A model generated the notes under the pieces. The model did no database searches, had not been told where the DNA came from, and saw nothing but the letters and a program-made list of their open reading frames with translations. A stretch of 64,000 nt of DNA from Solen grandis (Eukaryota > Mollusca > Bivalvia > Adapedonta > Solenidae). The position numbers were made by a program, and so were the translations under genes. How positions within the stretch are numbered: position 1 is the stretch's first letter; each line of letters begins with the position of its first letter. Location: contig CM037792.1 in the NCBI GenBank assembly GCA_021229015.1, forward strand, positions 558,001-622,000. Reading direction: 5' to 3'. Positions 11,140 to 23,049 of the stretch are shown here, in pieces.

Positions 11140-12757
11140 TTAATTAATGCATCTTTATTTATTATCTTCATTATCTGTATATTTAGTGAGAACCAAATAT
11201 ATAGAGGTATTTTAGCATAAGTTGTAGGATCCATGTTTCAAGAAACCAGGTACGGATGAAAACTGGTATTGGGTATCAAAATAACCAATGCGGGTGTTTT
11301 GTTGCATATTTAACCATAGGTTTCTCCTTCAAGTTAATCTCTGCTGAGATCCACTCCAGTTACTTCTTTGTAATGGCCTCCATAATATGAAAAAAAATAA
11401 CCGGAGCGGATCTCAGAAGAGATTTCCTTCACGTGCAAATAATCATATCACTCGGGCTTAATAAAATTTACTTCTTAATTATGAATGTGTTTTTGTGGTT
11501 CCTTTTCAAGCCCATCAAAATGATATTGCAATTATTTTGTCCCTAAATCAACATAAGATAGACTTCAATATCTATCAGATTTCTTGGTGTTAAGCAAACA
11601 TACAGAAACACAAAAAAGTCACAGATTTGACAACACTTGAAGCATCACTTGAACATGAAATGATTTTAAATGAGCATTCAAAAAGGCACATTCATGGAAT
11701 ATCAACTGTTTGCGCCGTTTGTTTTTCGGTCTTGCAAATGAGGCATTTTTGATACCTACGAAAATCGGAGTTTCGATTGGAACATATTTCCAAAGGACGT
11801 CATTTTTAACGAAAGGTGCTCTCATAACCAACTTTGAGTTACGCGCGATTAAACCTCATTTTTAGAGAGCAATGAAAAAAATGACGGAACTGATAAAATC
11901 TAATGAAAACTGCAGTAAAGGACCCGCATCTCATAAATAAAGCAGACTATATATATTTGTATATCCGTTAAGGTCAAAGAAATAGATTAAATCATGCACG
12001 GATCCAGGAATTTGTCTCAGGGGGGTGCGACATAGAGATATTTGCCATGTCCATTTCCAGCTATGAAATTCACCGTACAGGGGGGCAGACCATAATTTGA
12101 TGTCAAAGCACTATATTACTTATTATTTGAACAATTAGCAAAATCACAGGGGTTGGGGGTGGGGTGTCATACCCCTTTTCCCTTCTCTTTTATGCATATT
12201 TTAGACATAATAGCCAAATCACAAGTGTGTGTGTGGGGGGGGGGAGAGGAATCCGGGTCAATAATATGGCATAATATGGATAAAATATAGATAAATCAGT
12301 CCACTTTACAGATAAAATATCAATCTTAATATAATATACTCTTCTAATTAATAACTGTGTAACACTTTTATCATTTTTAACACCTTTATTATTCGTTGAG
12401 AAATTAAAGGATGTTTGTCTCAAGTAGGTGTTACCGGAACACCTTGTATCATTATTCATAGTAGGCCGACTTGGACCAGGCCGACTTGGACTAGGCCGAT
12501 TAGGTTTTTAGGCCGAGTTGACCCGACACCGGGGGGGGAGGGAGGTAGGTCCCGGCCACACTGGATCCGTGCATGCAAAGCATTATCATATATTTATCTG
12601 TTACATTTGCTTTAAATGTGTCAGCGATACGGTAGGTCTAACCTTTGTAGATGTCCATTATTACCAAGAAGACCATTCCAGGCTATAAACTAGAATGACG
12701 CAATAGTCCTGAACATTCAAAACGCAGGCCTGGATCAAGCGGGGCGAGGGGGCCTTG
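11140..12757. other. Gene-free stretch with purine/pyrimidine runs
   Basis: No coding evidence is visible. Weak features are a G run near 12235, diverged GGCCGACTTGGAC-type direct repeats at 12462-12520, and several C or G runs that resemble the homopolymers at 13.5-14.7 kb. Confidence 0.4.
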
Positions 12758-12776
12758 CCCCCCCCCCCCCCCCCCC
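12758..12776. repeat. Homopolymer of C (about 19)
   Basis: An uninterrupted C run, one of several long C/G homopolymers in the first 15 kb. Confidence 0.85.
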
Positions 12777-12929
12777 TCCAGCTGCCCTGGTCATACATTT
12801 TTCTAGGCTATAAAATCCCTTGATTACATCATAGTAGTGTTGTCTAGAGGAAATCCCCATTGTGGGCCCCCGTACTGAAATACCCGCATAACCACCTGCC
12901 CCCTGCTGTTAATGTGTAGGTAATCAAGT

Positions 12930-13445
12930 TTTTACAAGTTTACAAGTTTATTTGCAAATATCATGTCATTGAAGACAAAATGATTACAAATCAAAGATAA
13001 TAAACATATAAATGAACGAGATGGATTATTGTAGTAGAGTCACATGTTTTCTAAAAACATTTCAAAAGAAAATGAATAATCTTTACATTCTGGATCATTG
13101 TGGGGAGGAGAAAAATTCAAAGAAAAAGAAAAAAACTATTATATTTTTTGAAACTTAAGCACTATTTCTTTAACTAGTCTACATAGTTTGTTATATTTCA
13201 ACTCATTTCTATCAAATGATTGCATTAATTGCTTAAAATGTATGATGTTTGGAAATCTATTAATAATATCTATCTAAAAGATGTTTTCTTATGTATGACA
13301 GAGAGGCACATTCAAGTAAATAGTGATATTCATCTCCGACGTTATTAGATGTACATATTGGGCATTTTCTATCGTTATATTCGGTATTATTCCAACTGCC
13401 TACTTCTACTGGCAAAAAATTATTTCTTGTTCTAAATTTTATCAT
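12930..13445 (-). pseudogene. 3' end of a non-LTR (LINE) retrotransposon, minus strand
   Basis: The minus-strand frame 13445-13260 encodes FRTRNNFLPVEVG and a C-x2-C...H-x4-C finger (CPIC, YHYLLEC) followed by LRKHLL-like sequence. This is the zinc-binding C-terminus found after the reverse transcriptase in many metazoan LINEs. It parallels the C-terminus of the LINE at 17.4-18.8 kb. The 3' end at about 12930-12955 is AATAAACTTGTAAACTTG, an AATAAA followed by short tandem repeats. No RT domain remains. Confidence 0.65.
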
Positions 13446-15133
13446 ATATATAATTTAAGAATTTTAAGGGGGTTTTAATCAAGTAATTTTCAAAACAATG
13501 TTGAGTCTAAAACTGATGACTATTCAAAGCATTCACTAATTGATAGTGTACACAAGTCACTTTTTTTCTTCTTTTTTTTGGGGCGGGGGGGGGGGGGGTC
13601 CAAAAAGCACTTATTAGTTTTTTTATGCCAGTCTCCCCCCCCCCCCGCCCCCCTTACTACCGTCATTTTTTTAATACAACTGTAGTCAAATACAGTTGCA
13701 CAGTAGTTATTCAAAAACATGGCTTTGCGAAGGTAAAATATAAAATTATACCGCTCTAGGCTCAGTCCCACTTGATATTTTTTGCCTAGGGAATCATCAG
13801 GAGGCCTCGGGAGAACTTCATTGCTTGCATTGAAATTTTTCCCTATATGTTCTCGAAGTTTTATCTGGGAAAACAGGCCGCGGAAACATAGGCATGGGTT
13901 CCCGGAAGCTCCTGGGAAGTATTCACGGAGATTCCGCGAAATATTTTTTTCCTCTGAGGAACCCCCTAGGTTTCGGTGATGTCCCGAAGGTTCGGCGACC
14001 TTTCTGTGACACATTCCAGATCTTGTGATCGAATCTCAAAAATTGCGGCAAGCCCACTCTAAAATTTGTTGCTTTTTTGGTCAACTTTAGACTGAGATGG
14101 TCAAAAAGGCCATGGGACATTGTTGGGAGCATCCTCATAAACCCCCGAAAGTCTAGCCTTGATTTTGGCCATCACCAAATTCTCATAATCTCCATAATCC
14201 CCCCCCCCCCCCCCCTTATCTACGGGGATATTCCTTCGTTGATGTTTCAAATTTGGTGAAGCTCCGGGGCACCTTCCCCGATCATCGGAAAGATTTCACG
14301 AGCATCGGGAGCCATCCCTGATAATACAAGGTCATTGTACCATAACCGAAACATCAGTGAACGTTTCAACGGACCAAAGCTTCTAATGGGACTGCTCCGT
14401 CTTTTTGGCCCAAACATCTGATGCCATCGGGAGAAAATTTGTGTATTTCCACATCGCCGATGATTTTTCTCCAGTGGGACCTAGGCATTAGATCCATGGT
14501 CTTAAAGTTTCAAACAACAACAAAAACAAAACATAAAAAACTTCACTTTTATCCCCAGATACCCTTCAGAATGCATCTCCGTGTCACACTAAAAACCTTT
14601 TTTTTCCCGGGGGAGCATGCCCCAGGACACCCCTAGCACTCCACAGCACTCACATCACATTCAGACTTTGCCCCCCCCCTCCCCCCCCCAGTGGAAAAAT
14701 TCTGGATCCGGGCTTGAAAACGGGGAGTTTTTTGGGCGCGGTGATGTTACATCCAGAAGCTTATCAAAAACATTACTGTCACTTGATTTTACCTAGCCGC
14801 ATTCCACAGAGTGTTCAGTTGGATAGTAAACATATCTGATGAGATTTTGCACCAGTCACCTATTTGTCAGCGAATTATATCAAGTATCGGTATTGCGACG
14901 ATGAGCTGATATTCTATGCATGTCAAAATTTGATGGTTTATGTAAAGTAACAAAGCTTTTAAACATGTGAACGTATTTTTTTTTTTTTACATATTTCATT
15001 AAATACTTAAATACTTTTCCTACTGCCTAGAAATACTGTAACCATCGGATTATGACCACTGAATGCAAAGTTCGCCTAGTATCCAGTCAAAACGGACCAA
15101 GTAAAAACGGACCCAAGTTAAAACGGTACCAAA
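13446..15133. other. Gene-free stretch rich in C and G homopolymers
   Basis: Runs of C or G occur at about 13583, 13635, 14199 and 14671, and poly-T at about 13561. Frames that stay open here do so by coding poly-Pro or poly-Gly. No domain or splice structure is seen. Confidence 0.45.
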
Positions 15134-15247
15134 TTGGTCAAAACGGCCCCAACTGCATGAGAAGATTGGTCAAAACGGCCCCAACTGCATGAGAAGATTG
15201 GTCAAAACGGCCCCAACTGCATGAGAAGATTGGTCAAAACGGCCCAT
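15134..15247 (+). repeat. 32-bp tandem repeat, about 3.5 copies
   Basis: Units starting TTGGTCAAAACGGCCCCAAC recur at 15134, 15166, 15198 and 15230 with almost no divergence. Upstream (15086-15133) are looser copies of TCAAAACGG, GTAAAAACGG and TTAAAACGG, suggesting the array grew from a short AAACGG-centred motif. Confidence 0.85.
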
Positions 15248-16162
15248 ATAAACATCCCCATTATATATGACTGGTGTGAACAATCAGATAAATTGATTAA
15301 AGGAGCATGTTTAATGCAACGTGACATTAAGTAAGAGTGGGTACGAACGTGTGAACAATCATGTAATTTGATTAAAGAACGTGTTTAAGGCAAGTCGATA
15401 TTTATTTGAAATGTGAAATCAAATGTGTGAGTTTGTACTTGTATCTGTACGAAATAGAAAAGTTATTTATATAATAAGAATTTCTTATTTTCGATAAATA
15501 TTTAAAGATTTACTGACATCATGAGTGATTTTTTTTTTTAATTTAAATTGGCCAGTTAACCCTTCATATCTCTCATTTTTAAGATGAATTTTACTGAAGA
15601 TGTGTGTGTGTTTGTGTGCGTTCTAAGTTAAACAATCATAATCTTTTCTCTTTCTTTTCTTTTCTCTCAGTTGAATTGGAATTTATACTGCACGATATAT
15701 CAAGGTAGGGGAATAGAATCACAAGGAAAAATATATTTGGATATTCTTTAATTCACTTTTTCGTTTATTTATTTTTTTCATTTTAATTTCCGTCGAAATA
15801 CGGTCTTTATTTTAATCCTTTAGAGTCACTGTTTGTATTATATACAACGGTCAACTCATGCTTCAGTTGTCCTCTGCCGTCCTGAGAATACGCGGCTTGT
15901 AGATTGTTGACACCTCCTTCAAGAGTCCGGTCGCCGAAAGGCTGCCTTCCTTGTACCTATAAAGTAAAGCTGCCATCCGTTACAACCGTCGCAGCTGATG
16001 GCATGATGGTGACGATACATAACAAACACGAAGGGTTAGACATACTAACCACACGATGCCTAGTCCAGTTTTCCCATATAAATTTCGACTCCAACACAAA
16101 CTTAATATGTCCACTCAGAATATAACCGAACAACATGTATTATGACGAATTTAACTCTGAGA

Positions 16163-16200
<38 letters not shown>

Positions 16201-17350
16201 CAGCGAGAGTAAACCGTAAAAACAGCGGTTTCTATTGATCTCTCCTAATTAATTACATCATAAAGATATATTTAGCACATTTCCTTTATTTATTCACACT
16301 TTTATATCTTCACGTACCTTTAAATAGTGTTTTCAACACAAACGCCGACAATTAAACTTTAACTTTTTTGATATTACGAATGTATGCAGCTTGAAACTTT
16401 TGATGTTTGTTGTTAAAGTAATGAATGACTTTATGACATGTTTTGTAGTCCTTTTTTTCAATGTCTATTTAGATAAATTGATTTTGGTAAATTGATTTTG
16501 TTACAAAGTTAGATTGTTGTTAAACAACTTTTTTTTTCGAATCATCAATATGTTATTCAAATATAGGAGTATTAGATGTAATTACACATATCGGTATGTG
16601 AAATAAGTAATGTTTAAGGTTTTTAGGTGGATGTAGCTAGATGACAAGAGTTATCACTGAATCTTAAAATAGAGTCCTGGGCTGCATTCAGTTAACCAAA
16701 ACACTCGCAACAACAGAGAAGCAAACGCTAATGTTATGTCTTTTAAGGGTAACTGAAATCGGGGCTGGATTTAATACATGTGCTTGGGAGTAGGACTCTT
16801 TGTTTCACTGAAAAGCTCCTATATGGATATTTAGAAGGACTCATACTTCTTTGGCAAATGTTTGACAAGGACTCCAGTTTTCAGAAACCTAATGAGGACC
16901 ATGATGACTTAAATTCTATATGTGTCACAGCAACAGCTACCTAATAAATCTCGATAAAATATGCCATTTATAATTAATTAACATTTTATCTTATGTCAAA
17001 TTTATCATGTATTAGCCAGACTATATTATGGGCTAACTCTGTAAGTGATGACAGTATTCAATGTCACATCAGTGATGTGTGTGTAACTTGTTTAGACCGA
17101 ATTACATTGTTCTCTCTGGTTTCTCTCAAAGTTCATCCTTGAACTTTAGTGACTGATGAGATGATTATTTATCAAAGTTTGCAAGATATTCTTTGTACAG
17201 TCTTCTTTGTACCCTGTATACTGTTCACTTATGTATCATTGCTTATGATCTTATATGATCTGATTGCAATCTAAATGAATAAATTGGTAGACTATGGGAC
17301 TTGGCTTGGCCTGTCTTGCCCCTGGTTTATCAATCTCTAGAGTATATACA
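15248..17350. other. Gene-free AT-rich DNA with an (AT)n tract
   Basis: No coding signal was recognised. An (AT)n microsatellite occupies 16167-16198. A short open frame at 15904-16125 has no recognisable content. Confidence 0.4.
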
Positions 17351-17449
17351 TCACATAATTCAACATATCTTGCATGTCTTGTTCATTTTATGACATTCTA
17401 TTGTTGTCAGAAAATGAACAAGACATGCAAGATATGTTGAATTATGTGA
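17351..17449. repeat. 39-bp perfect inverted repeat with 21-nt spacer at a LINE 5' truncation point
   Basis: Positions 17351-17389 are the exact reverse complement of 17411-17449. The spacer is 17390-17410. The right arm is LINE coding sequence. The left arm is a fold-back copy of it attached where the LINE is truncated. Confidence 0.95.
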
Positions 17450-18803
17450 GTGACTGGTGTAGAAAATGGAGACTTACTGTTAACAATACTAAATCGGAAA
17501 TAATTCATTTTAGAAATAAAGGTAAAAAACAAAGCAGTTTCGAGTTTAAGCTAGGGGGGGGGGGGGGGGGGTGTCTGATTTTTCATTTGCCTCTATGTAT
17601 AAATATCTATAGGCGTTAACCTACAGGAAAATTTAGATTTTACATTTATGGAGGATATGTTGTCTAAATCAGGCGGTCGAGCGTTAGGTGCAATTATATC
17701 CAAATTTCAGACTAATAAAGATGTGGGTTATAAAACATTTACGAAAATGTATTATTCATGTGTTGTGCCTGTGACTGATTATTGTTCATCTATATGGGGT
17801 TTCAAAAATTATAATAAGATTGATATGACTCAAAATAGAGCAATTAGATATTTTATGGGTGTTCATAGATTTGCTCCATTATTAGGGATAAATGGTGATA
17901 TGGGTTGGATTTCAACTCAACACAGACGTTGGGTTAATATGTTAAGGTTATGGAACCGTCTAGTAAATATGGATGATAGTAGACTAACAAAGAAATTGTT
18001 TTTGCATGATTTTAACAGTGCTGGAAATACATGGTGTTCTGAAATAAAAAATATCTTGCTACATACACATATGCTAAACCATTATGATAACAAATTACCC
18101 GTGAATTTAAAAGATTGTGAAGATGCATTGTTTGCTCTGTATAAATCAAAATGGTTGGTCGATGTGAAAAGTGTTGCCAAATTACGAACATATGTTGAAT
18201 TTAAAGAGAATTATGGAACTGATAAATATTTATTTTTGTCATTGACAAAAACTGAAAGATCTCACTTAGCCCAATTCAGATGCGGAAATTTACCTTTAAG
18301 ACTAGAAACGGGACGATAGGACTTAGTATAAATGATAGATCATGTACTCTATGTTCTGCAAATGTTGTAGAAGATGAGATTCATTTTTTACTGAATTGTT
18401 CAAAATATACTGATTTGAGAGAAAAATTACTTAAAAAATGCATTGAAACAAATTCAAACTTTGATCAATTAACTTATTTAAATAAACTCATTTATGCGGT
18501 AAAAAATCATTATGTATATGTATCAAAGTTTTTAGTGGACGCCATGAATAGGCGAAGACGTAACTTAAACAAAGGTTAATATATTATACAAAAATTTATA
18601 CAAAGGATTTTTGATTTGATATATTATTGACAGCAAGTTTATTTATTATCCAAACTTATGCATGCTGTCTAAAACTATTTTTAATTTTTTTATTCTTGTA
18701 ATTTTTTCCTTTTCAGTTTGACTTATAGGCCCAACTGGCGGGTGTTGTAAATTGTTGTATTTATTTTATATATGTAATGATAACACAATGTCACTATAAT
18801 AAA

Positions 18804-18842
<39 letters not shown>
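17390..18842 (+). mobile_element. 5'-truncated non-LTR (LINE) retrotransposon
   Basis: The element begins inside the RT active-site region, continues through the thumb-like region and the C-terminal zinc-binding segment, and ends in a short 3' UTR with AATAAAA followed by (CTTA)n at 18804-18841. The short tandem-repeat tail and severe 5' truncation are typical of LINE insertions. The clade cannot be fixed by eye. Confidence 0.8.
17391..18579 (+). pseudogene. LINE reverse transcriptase C-terminal region, frameshifted
   Basis: The frame starting near 17391 reads DILLLSENEQDMQDML (the segment right after the RT catalytic Asp pair) and WRLTVNNTKSEIIHF. A G18 tract (17554-17571) then breaks the frame, which resumes in another frame at 17648 with a thumb-type region (YYSCVVPVTDYCSSIWG) through 18319. 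A second single-base shift near 18310 leads into the C-terminus with C-x2-C (CTLC), VEDEIHFLLNC and LREKLL, ending at 18579. The conserved finger matches the remnants at 13.3 and 20.6 kb. Confidence 0.8.
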
Positions 18843-18861
18843 TACCCTGATGCTTCTGTGC

Positions 18862-18958
18862 ACTTAAGGACTCCCCCCACCTGTAATTAGCTGGACGTAC
18901 CCATATGGCTGAAATACTGCTGCAGCGATGACGCGACGCCATCACAAAAGATATTTAC
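18862..18958 (+). mobile_element. SINE family B, 3' fragment
   Basis: CACCTGTAATTAGCTGGACG followed by ATATGGCTGAAATACTG matches the 3' part of the fuller family B copy at 25330-25575. The 5' half is missing. It lies directly behind the LINE tail. Confidence 0.6.
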
Positions 18959-19128
18959 TTAAGGACTTTAAAAATGCTACACCTTGGAAAAATGTTGAAT
19001 ATCTTGTTCTATATTTTTCTCAAACAATATTAGATTATTTAGAAATTTGATGATTCATATTTCAGCAATAGAGTGGTTCATGGTTTAGGTCCTACTTGTA
19101 TTTTATCACTTATAAAAAAAAAGTTTAA

Positions 19129-19306
19129 CCCTTTCCCTCATATAGACTCATTTTGACGCACTCAATAGGTACCACATAAAGCCTGATCTGCAGAAAACCA
19201 CAGTTAAACCTTACCAAATTTAATTACAAAATCCTGCGACTTAGGCTGATCTGGTTTTATGCTGTTCGCATAGGTCTTTTCATGGTTTCCTCTATGAGGG
19301 AAAGGG
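19129..19306 (-). mobile_element. piggyBac-type MITE, copy 1 (inverted orientation, shortened)
   Basis: The element is flanked by TTAA on both sides (19125-19128, 19307-19310), the piggyBac target site. Termini are CCCTTTCCCTCATA / TATGAGGGAAAGGG. It runs opposite to the other three copies and is 178 bp rather than about 234, having lost the central palindrome and one of its flanks. Confidence 0.85.
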
Positions 19307-19745
19307 TTAAAGGAGGGGTCAGCTGTTAAGAAACAAAATGTGAAATATCGAAGTAATATTCATTTGGCATTTTAAAGTCATTGAGTATATTTTTGAAGTT
19401 TACTTGAGAACTTTGAATTGTCAATGTAATGTATTTTTGAGAGGTTTACTTTTATAACATATTAAAATGAAATTCGTTTCTTAGTTTTACATAGAAAAGA
19501 AATGATTACCAAGTATTTATGTTTTGTAAATTCAATAATTAAAAAAGATTTTTTTCAGAGTCCTTAATCTGATAAATTTTTATCTTTCACAAGATCATCA
19601 GAGTTTATTTCCTGTCATGTTAGAGGTGAATCATTTATTGTACAATTTTTAAAGTTAAGTTGTAGGATATATGTGTGCTAGGTGAAGAGAGAGAATAGAC
19701 AATCACCCACATATACTAATCGCAATTACTGTAAAACCCACTCTT

Positions 19746-19925
19746 TTACACATTCAACTCTGTGTTGGGCTCAGAAAGTTGTTCCAAATCGTGCAATCTA
19801 TAAATAGAGACTGTACCGTCATTCAGACCGTTGTTGACATTTTGAATCTCACGTGATTTACGCTGTTTATCTCTCAGCACAAGATTCTCGTTGTAATGAC
19901 GAACAATGCTTTTCAGTCCGTCCAT
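19746..19925 (-). CDS. Unrecognised 59-codon open frame
   Basis: The ATG at 19925-19923 runs to a TAA at 19748-19746. The product is hydrophilic, with IVRHYNENLVLRDKQRKSRE and a Leu/Glu-rich end (YRLHDLEQLSEPNTEL). The amphipathic, non-repetitive composition is more protein-like than most short frames here and could be a terminal exon or transposon remnant. I recognise no family. Confidence 0.2.
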   Translation of the reverse strand: MDGLKSIVRHYNENLVLRDKQRKSREIQNVNNGLNDGTVSIYRLHDLEQLSEPNTELNV

Positions 19926-20379
19926 TTCATTTATTTACATCAGTGGATTGTTCCCATCTACGCTATAAGGCAGGAAATAGTTCCCATAATATGAGAGAGA
20001 AACATTCTTAGTATTTTGTTTAACAATGCATATCATATAATGATAATAATATATCAAATACTAGTATTATTATGAAACTGACACATATAGTGAGAATGAA
20101 GAGACTGTATAGAAACAATATAACATGGGTTAACGCTAAGATAAACATATACTAGATTGTGTCAGGTCATCGTGTCTTAAATAGAGAGTATATACCATGA
20201 ACAAATAATCAAATATATACCATGATAATTTATGTTATATGCAAGTTATGTATTGAAATCAAATTTATGAATTAATATGATATCACCATGTATACTTTCA
20301 TAATAATAATAATATCATGCTTCTAGACTCCAACATCTTGGTAGAAATAAGTCTCAATATACATTATATATGATTATAT

Positions 20380-20780
20380 TAGTGATATAAAATGTTTCGC
20401 CTGGTCATAAATGCTTTAGTTATAAATTTGGCACCTTTTCTTGGGAAAATTGTTAATACTCGTAGATATATCAATTTATCTAAACCAGATGATCGCTTAT
20501 ACTGATTATAAATGATAATATCTCCATAAATAGAAGTTCGAATAGATTCATATAGAAGACAAGAAAATGTATCTCATCTTCTACAAGTCCATTGTCATAG
20601 GAAACGCAAAGTCTCTCTTCTAGGGCTTCACCGTTAGTTATATCGTCCGGTTTCTATTCCAACTGGCAGGATTCAACATCTGAATTGAGAGGGCATTGAA
20701 CGTTCGTGTCTTGACATACTCCTCGCACTGAAACTGACGTTAAAAAGCTTGGGCTTCGTTTCACATTGCTGCGTCCATAT
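20380..20780 (-). pseudogene. Heavily decayed LINE C-terminus, minus strand
   Basis: On the minus strand at 20590-20558 the frame reads GLVEDEIHFLV, matching VVEDEIHFLLNC of the LINE at 18.4 kb. Upstream (about 20600-20650) is an LEERLC..-DNG-like stretch, and downstream (about 20420) a TKAFMTRR-like tail resembles that element's final residues. Many stops and frame changes are present. It is the third LINE C-terminal remnant in the window. Confidence 0.5.
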
Positions 20781-20799
20781 ACCAGAGTAGTGTTCTATC

Positions 20800-21580
20800 A
20801 CCTTCTCTTAGCACATTCCATGTTCACATACGACTTTTTATAGAAATTGTTACAAAATCCAAGTTTGTTAAAAATCACCAGTTAACAGTATTCTCACATG
20901 TATGTTCATATGATCTAGCTTGATACTGTAACAGATCAGAGAGCAGTCCAGTTTTATTTCACGCTTGAGTCAAATTTTGAATACAGTCGTGTATCGGGAT
21001 AAACTGACTTAAAAATAACATGAAGTTATTAATTGATTTTCTTCATATTCCTTTTTAAACTTATAAGATTTCTCTCTCACAGATATTGACATATCCGTCA
21101 TATCCATAAGTTGTAAATTGATTAATAAAGCGGTTTAATTTCCCTCTTTGATATAGTTTCTAATTATATCAGAATTTCATCTCTTATATAATTTTATCAT
21201 TAGCAAGTTAATACGGTATATCATTATCCTGAAAAGCTAGTTTAGACTACTAATACTAATTATAGTTTGTAATACCAGATTAAATAATGTGAATGCTTCT
21301 TCAAATATAAGTATCCGTATATGGGATTTAAGATTATACATTTTGTATTTGTAACTTGCCGTATTTTGCCAATACATTTGAACTGAATAGACACTAATTA
21401 CGCATAAAACATGCCAAAAGTGGGATCGTATTCGACAATACTTACATCACCAATACCTCATCAGACGAAACTTATTCATATCTTAGTCTGGCGACTTTGT
21501 GACGTTTGGATATGGCTAGACATTGTAAAAAAAATTACAGAAAATAATACCATTTAGGTTAGACCAAAAATAAAAGATTT
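20800..21580. other. Gene-free AT-rich DNA
   Basis: No open frame, tandem repeat or element end was recognised. Confidence 0.4.
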
Positions 21581-21585
21581 CAGAA

Positions 21586-21775
21586 GGGCGCCGTGGTTCA
21601 ATGGTAACGTGTCCGATGACGGATTTGAAAGTTCGAATCCCGTTGGAGGCAAAAGTTCTTCATGATCTTCCCGGGTACAAAATACTGGTCCAACCCAGAA
21701 ACCGTCGAGAGGGATTAGTATGAGTTGTAAGATTTTGTTTCCCAATCGAGGTAAAATAAATAAGTTTAAACTAAA
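21586..21775 (+). mobile_element. tRNA-derived SINE, family C
   Basis: The head has an A-box-like TGGTTCAATGG (21594-21604) and a clear B-box GTTCGAATCCC (21631-21641) at tRNA-like spacing. The body includes GGGTACAAAATACTGGTCC. The tail (AAAATAAATAAGTTTAAACT) is AT-rich with short repeats, as expected for a LINE-mobilised SINE. The head does not fold convincingly into a full tRNA, so a functional tRNA gene is unlikely. Confidence 0.7.
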
Positions 21776-22033
21776 CTAAAATATTTTAGAAGAAAGTTTA
21801 GCGAGGTACCGTTCTTTTGAATGAGTTAAGCAAATGCTTTGTCGAGGAGCTTCATACTACGGTAGTAGAACAAGAATGATAACAAAACAAAGAATCGACA
21901 GGATTACAATAGTCATTTATTATCTTTGAGTCGGCCTTAATATCGACATAGACACTTTCCTTGATTCCAACCAGCAACTGTCACGTGCAATAAATCAGGT
22001 ACTTGGCAATTTATAAAACACACACATGCATAA

Positions 22034-22267
22034 CCCTTTCCCTCATAGAGGAAACCATGAAAAGACCTATGCGAACAGCATAAAACCTGATCAGCCTGCG
22101 AGTAACTCGCAGGCTGATCAGGTTTTATGCTGTTCGCTGCTCCTCAGTGGTCTGGAAATGAGGATTTTGTAATTAAATTTGGTAAGGTTTAACTGTGGTT
22201 TTCTGCAGATCAGGCTTTATGTGGTACCTACTGAGTGCGTCAAAATGAGTCTATATGAGGGAAAGGG
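22034..22267 (+). mobile_element. piggyBac-type MITE, copy 2
   Basis: 234 bp, same orientation and near-identical to copies 3 and 4, with termini CCCTTTCCCTCATAG / ATGAGGGAAAGGG and a central perfect palindrome (CTGATCAGCCTGCGAGT and its inverse). The flanking target site is degraded (ATAA / TAAA instead of TTAA), so this insertion is probably older or its site was mutated. Confidence 0.85.
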
Positions 22268-22782
22268 TAAACTGGCGTTGGGCTCCAATAATTTGCTTTC
22301 TTTATGCAGACAAACAAGTGCAGACAAGGTGACTATATCCCGTAGGTAATGACGATAACTATCAGTTGGATGGCCTTTTCTTTGTTTTCCTGTCATTTCC
22401 AGAAGGCTCGCCAGTAGCTTCAACCGGGAATGGTTGTATTGACGATAACAAGTATGGCATATATGTTATTCATTTTCTTAATAAGAGATACTGACGTGAG
22501 ATACACAGCATAGGCGCGCAACACACACACATTCTTAGAAATAGAAAATAATGCTGTCATAAAATGAATCAGCCAACCAATCTTTCCATTTTTGTCACGA
22601 TTCAAAATGAAATAGTTCGTCTTTTCGTGTTGGCGCCCGAAAACCCGCAAACCTCACTATAGGACTAAGAACTACGAGTATGGAGTATCTTCCCTTGATT
22701 ACGGAGTGACGCAATACCGGAAGAAATGTGTATGCATTATGGAAATAGGAATAAGTTTGATTGCTGGACTTTTTTAAGGGTT

Positions 22783-23043
22783 TTAAGTCCCACAGACATA
22801 TTTCAGTCATTTATAGGGACTGTCGTCTACACGATACAGATATACTGCTGCCACATTGTCATACCAAGCATGATACCAATGCTGACACCAACCATTCTTG
22901 GAACTTACCCTCTTATTTTGAGCGCAAAGGGAGCTATATCAGTACCATTTTTTTACGACTTTGGTATGTCACCGCCAGGAGTCGAATCCTCACGACCTTC
23001 CGAGGACGGACACTCTAGCCACATGGCCATCGGGACCGATCAC
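22783..23043 (-). mobile_element. tRNA-derived SINE, family A, copy 2
   Basis: Minus-strand head near 23040 with A-box-like GGCCATGTGGCTAGAG and B-box-like GGATTCGACTCC, then GACATACCAAAGTCG. The body has GGTATCATGC and AATGTGGCAGCAGTATA, and the end has AAATGACTGAAATA. Diverged but complete relative to copy 4. Confidence 0.7.
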
Positions 23044-23049
23044 TAGAAT

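Noticed and set aside
13520..14014. 164-codon minus-strand open frame
   Set aside because: Much of it is poly-Pro and poly-Lys from C and A homopolymers. The rest overlaps other open frames and shows no domain.
21586..21660. Possible functional tRNA gene
   Set aside because: A- and B-box-like motifs are present but no complete cloverleaf could be drawn, and the sequence continues into a SINE body and tail.
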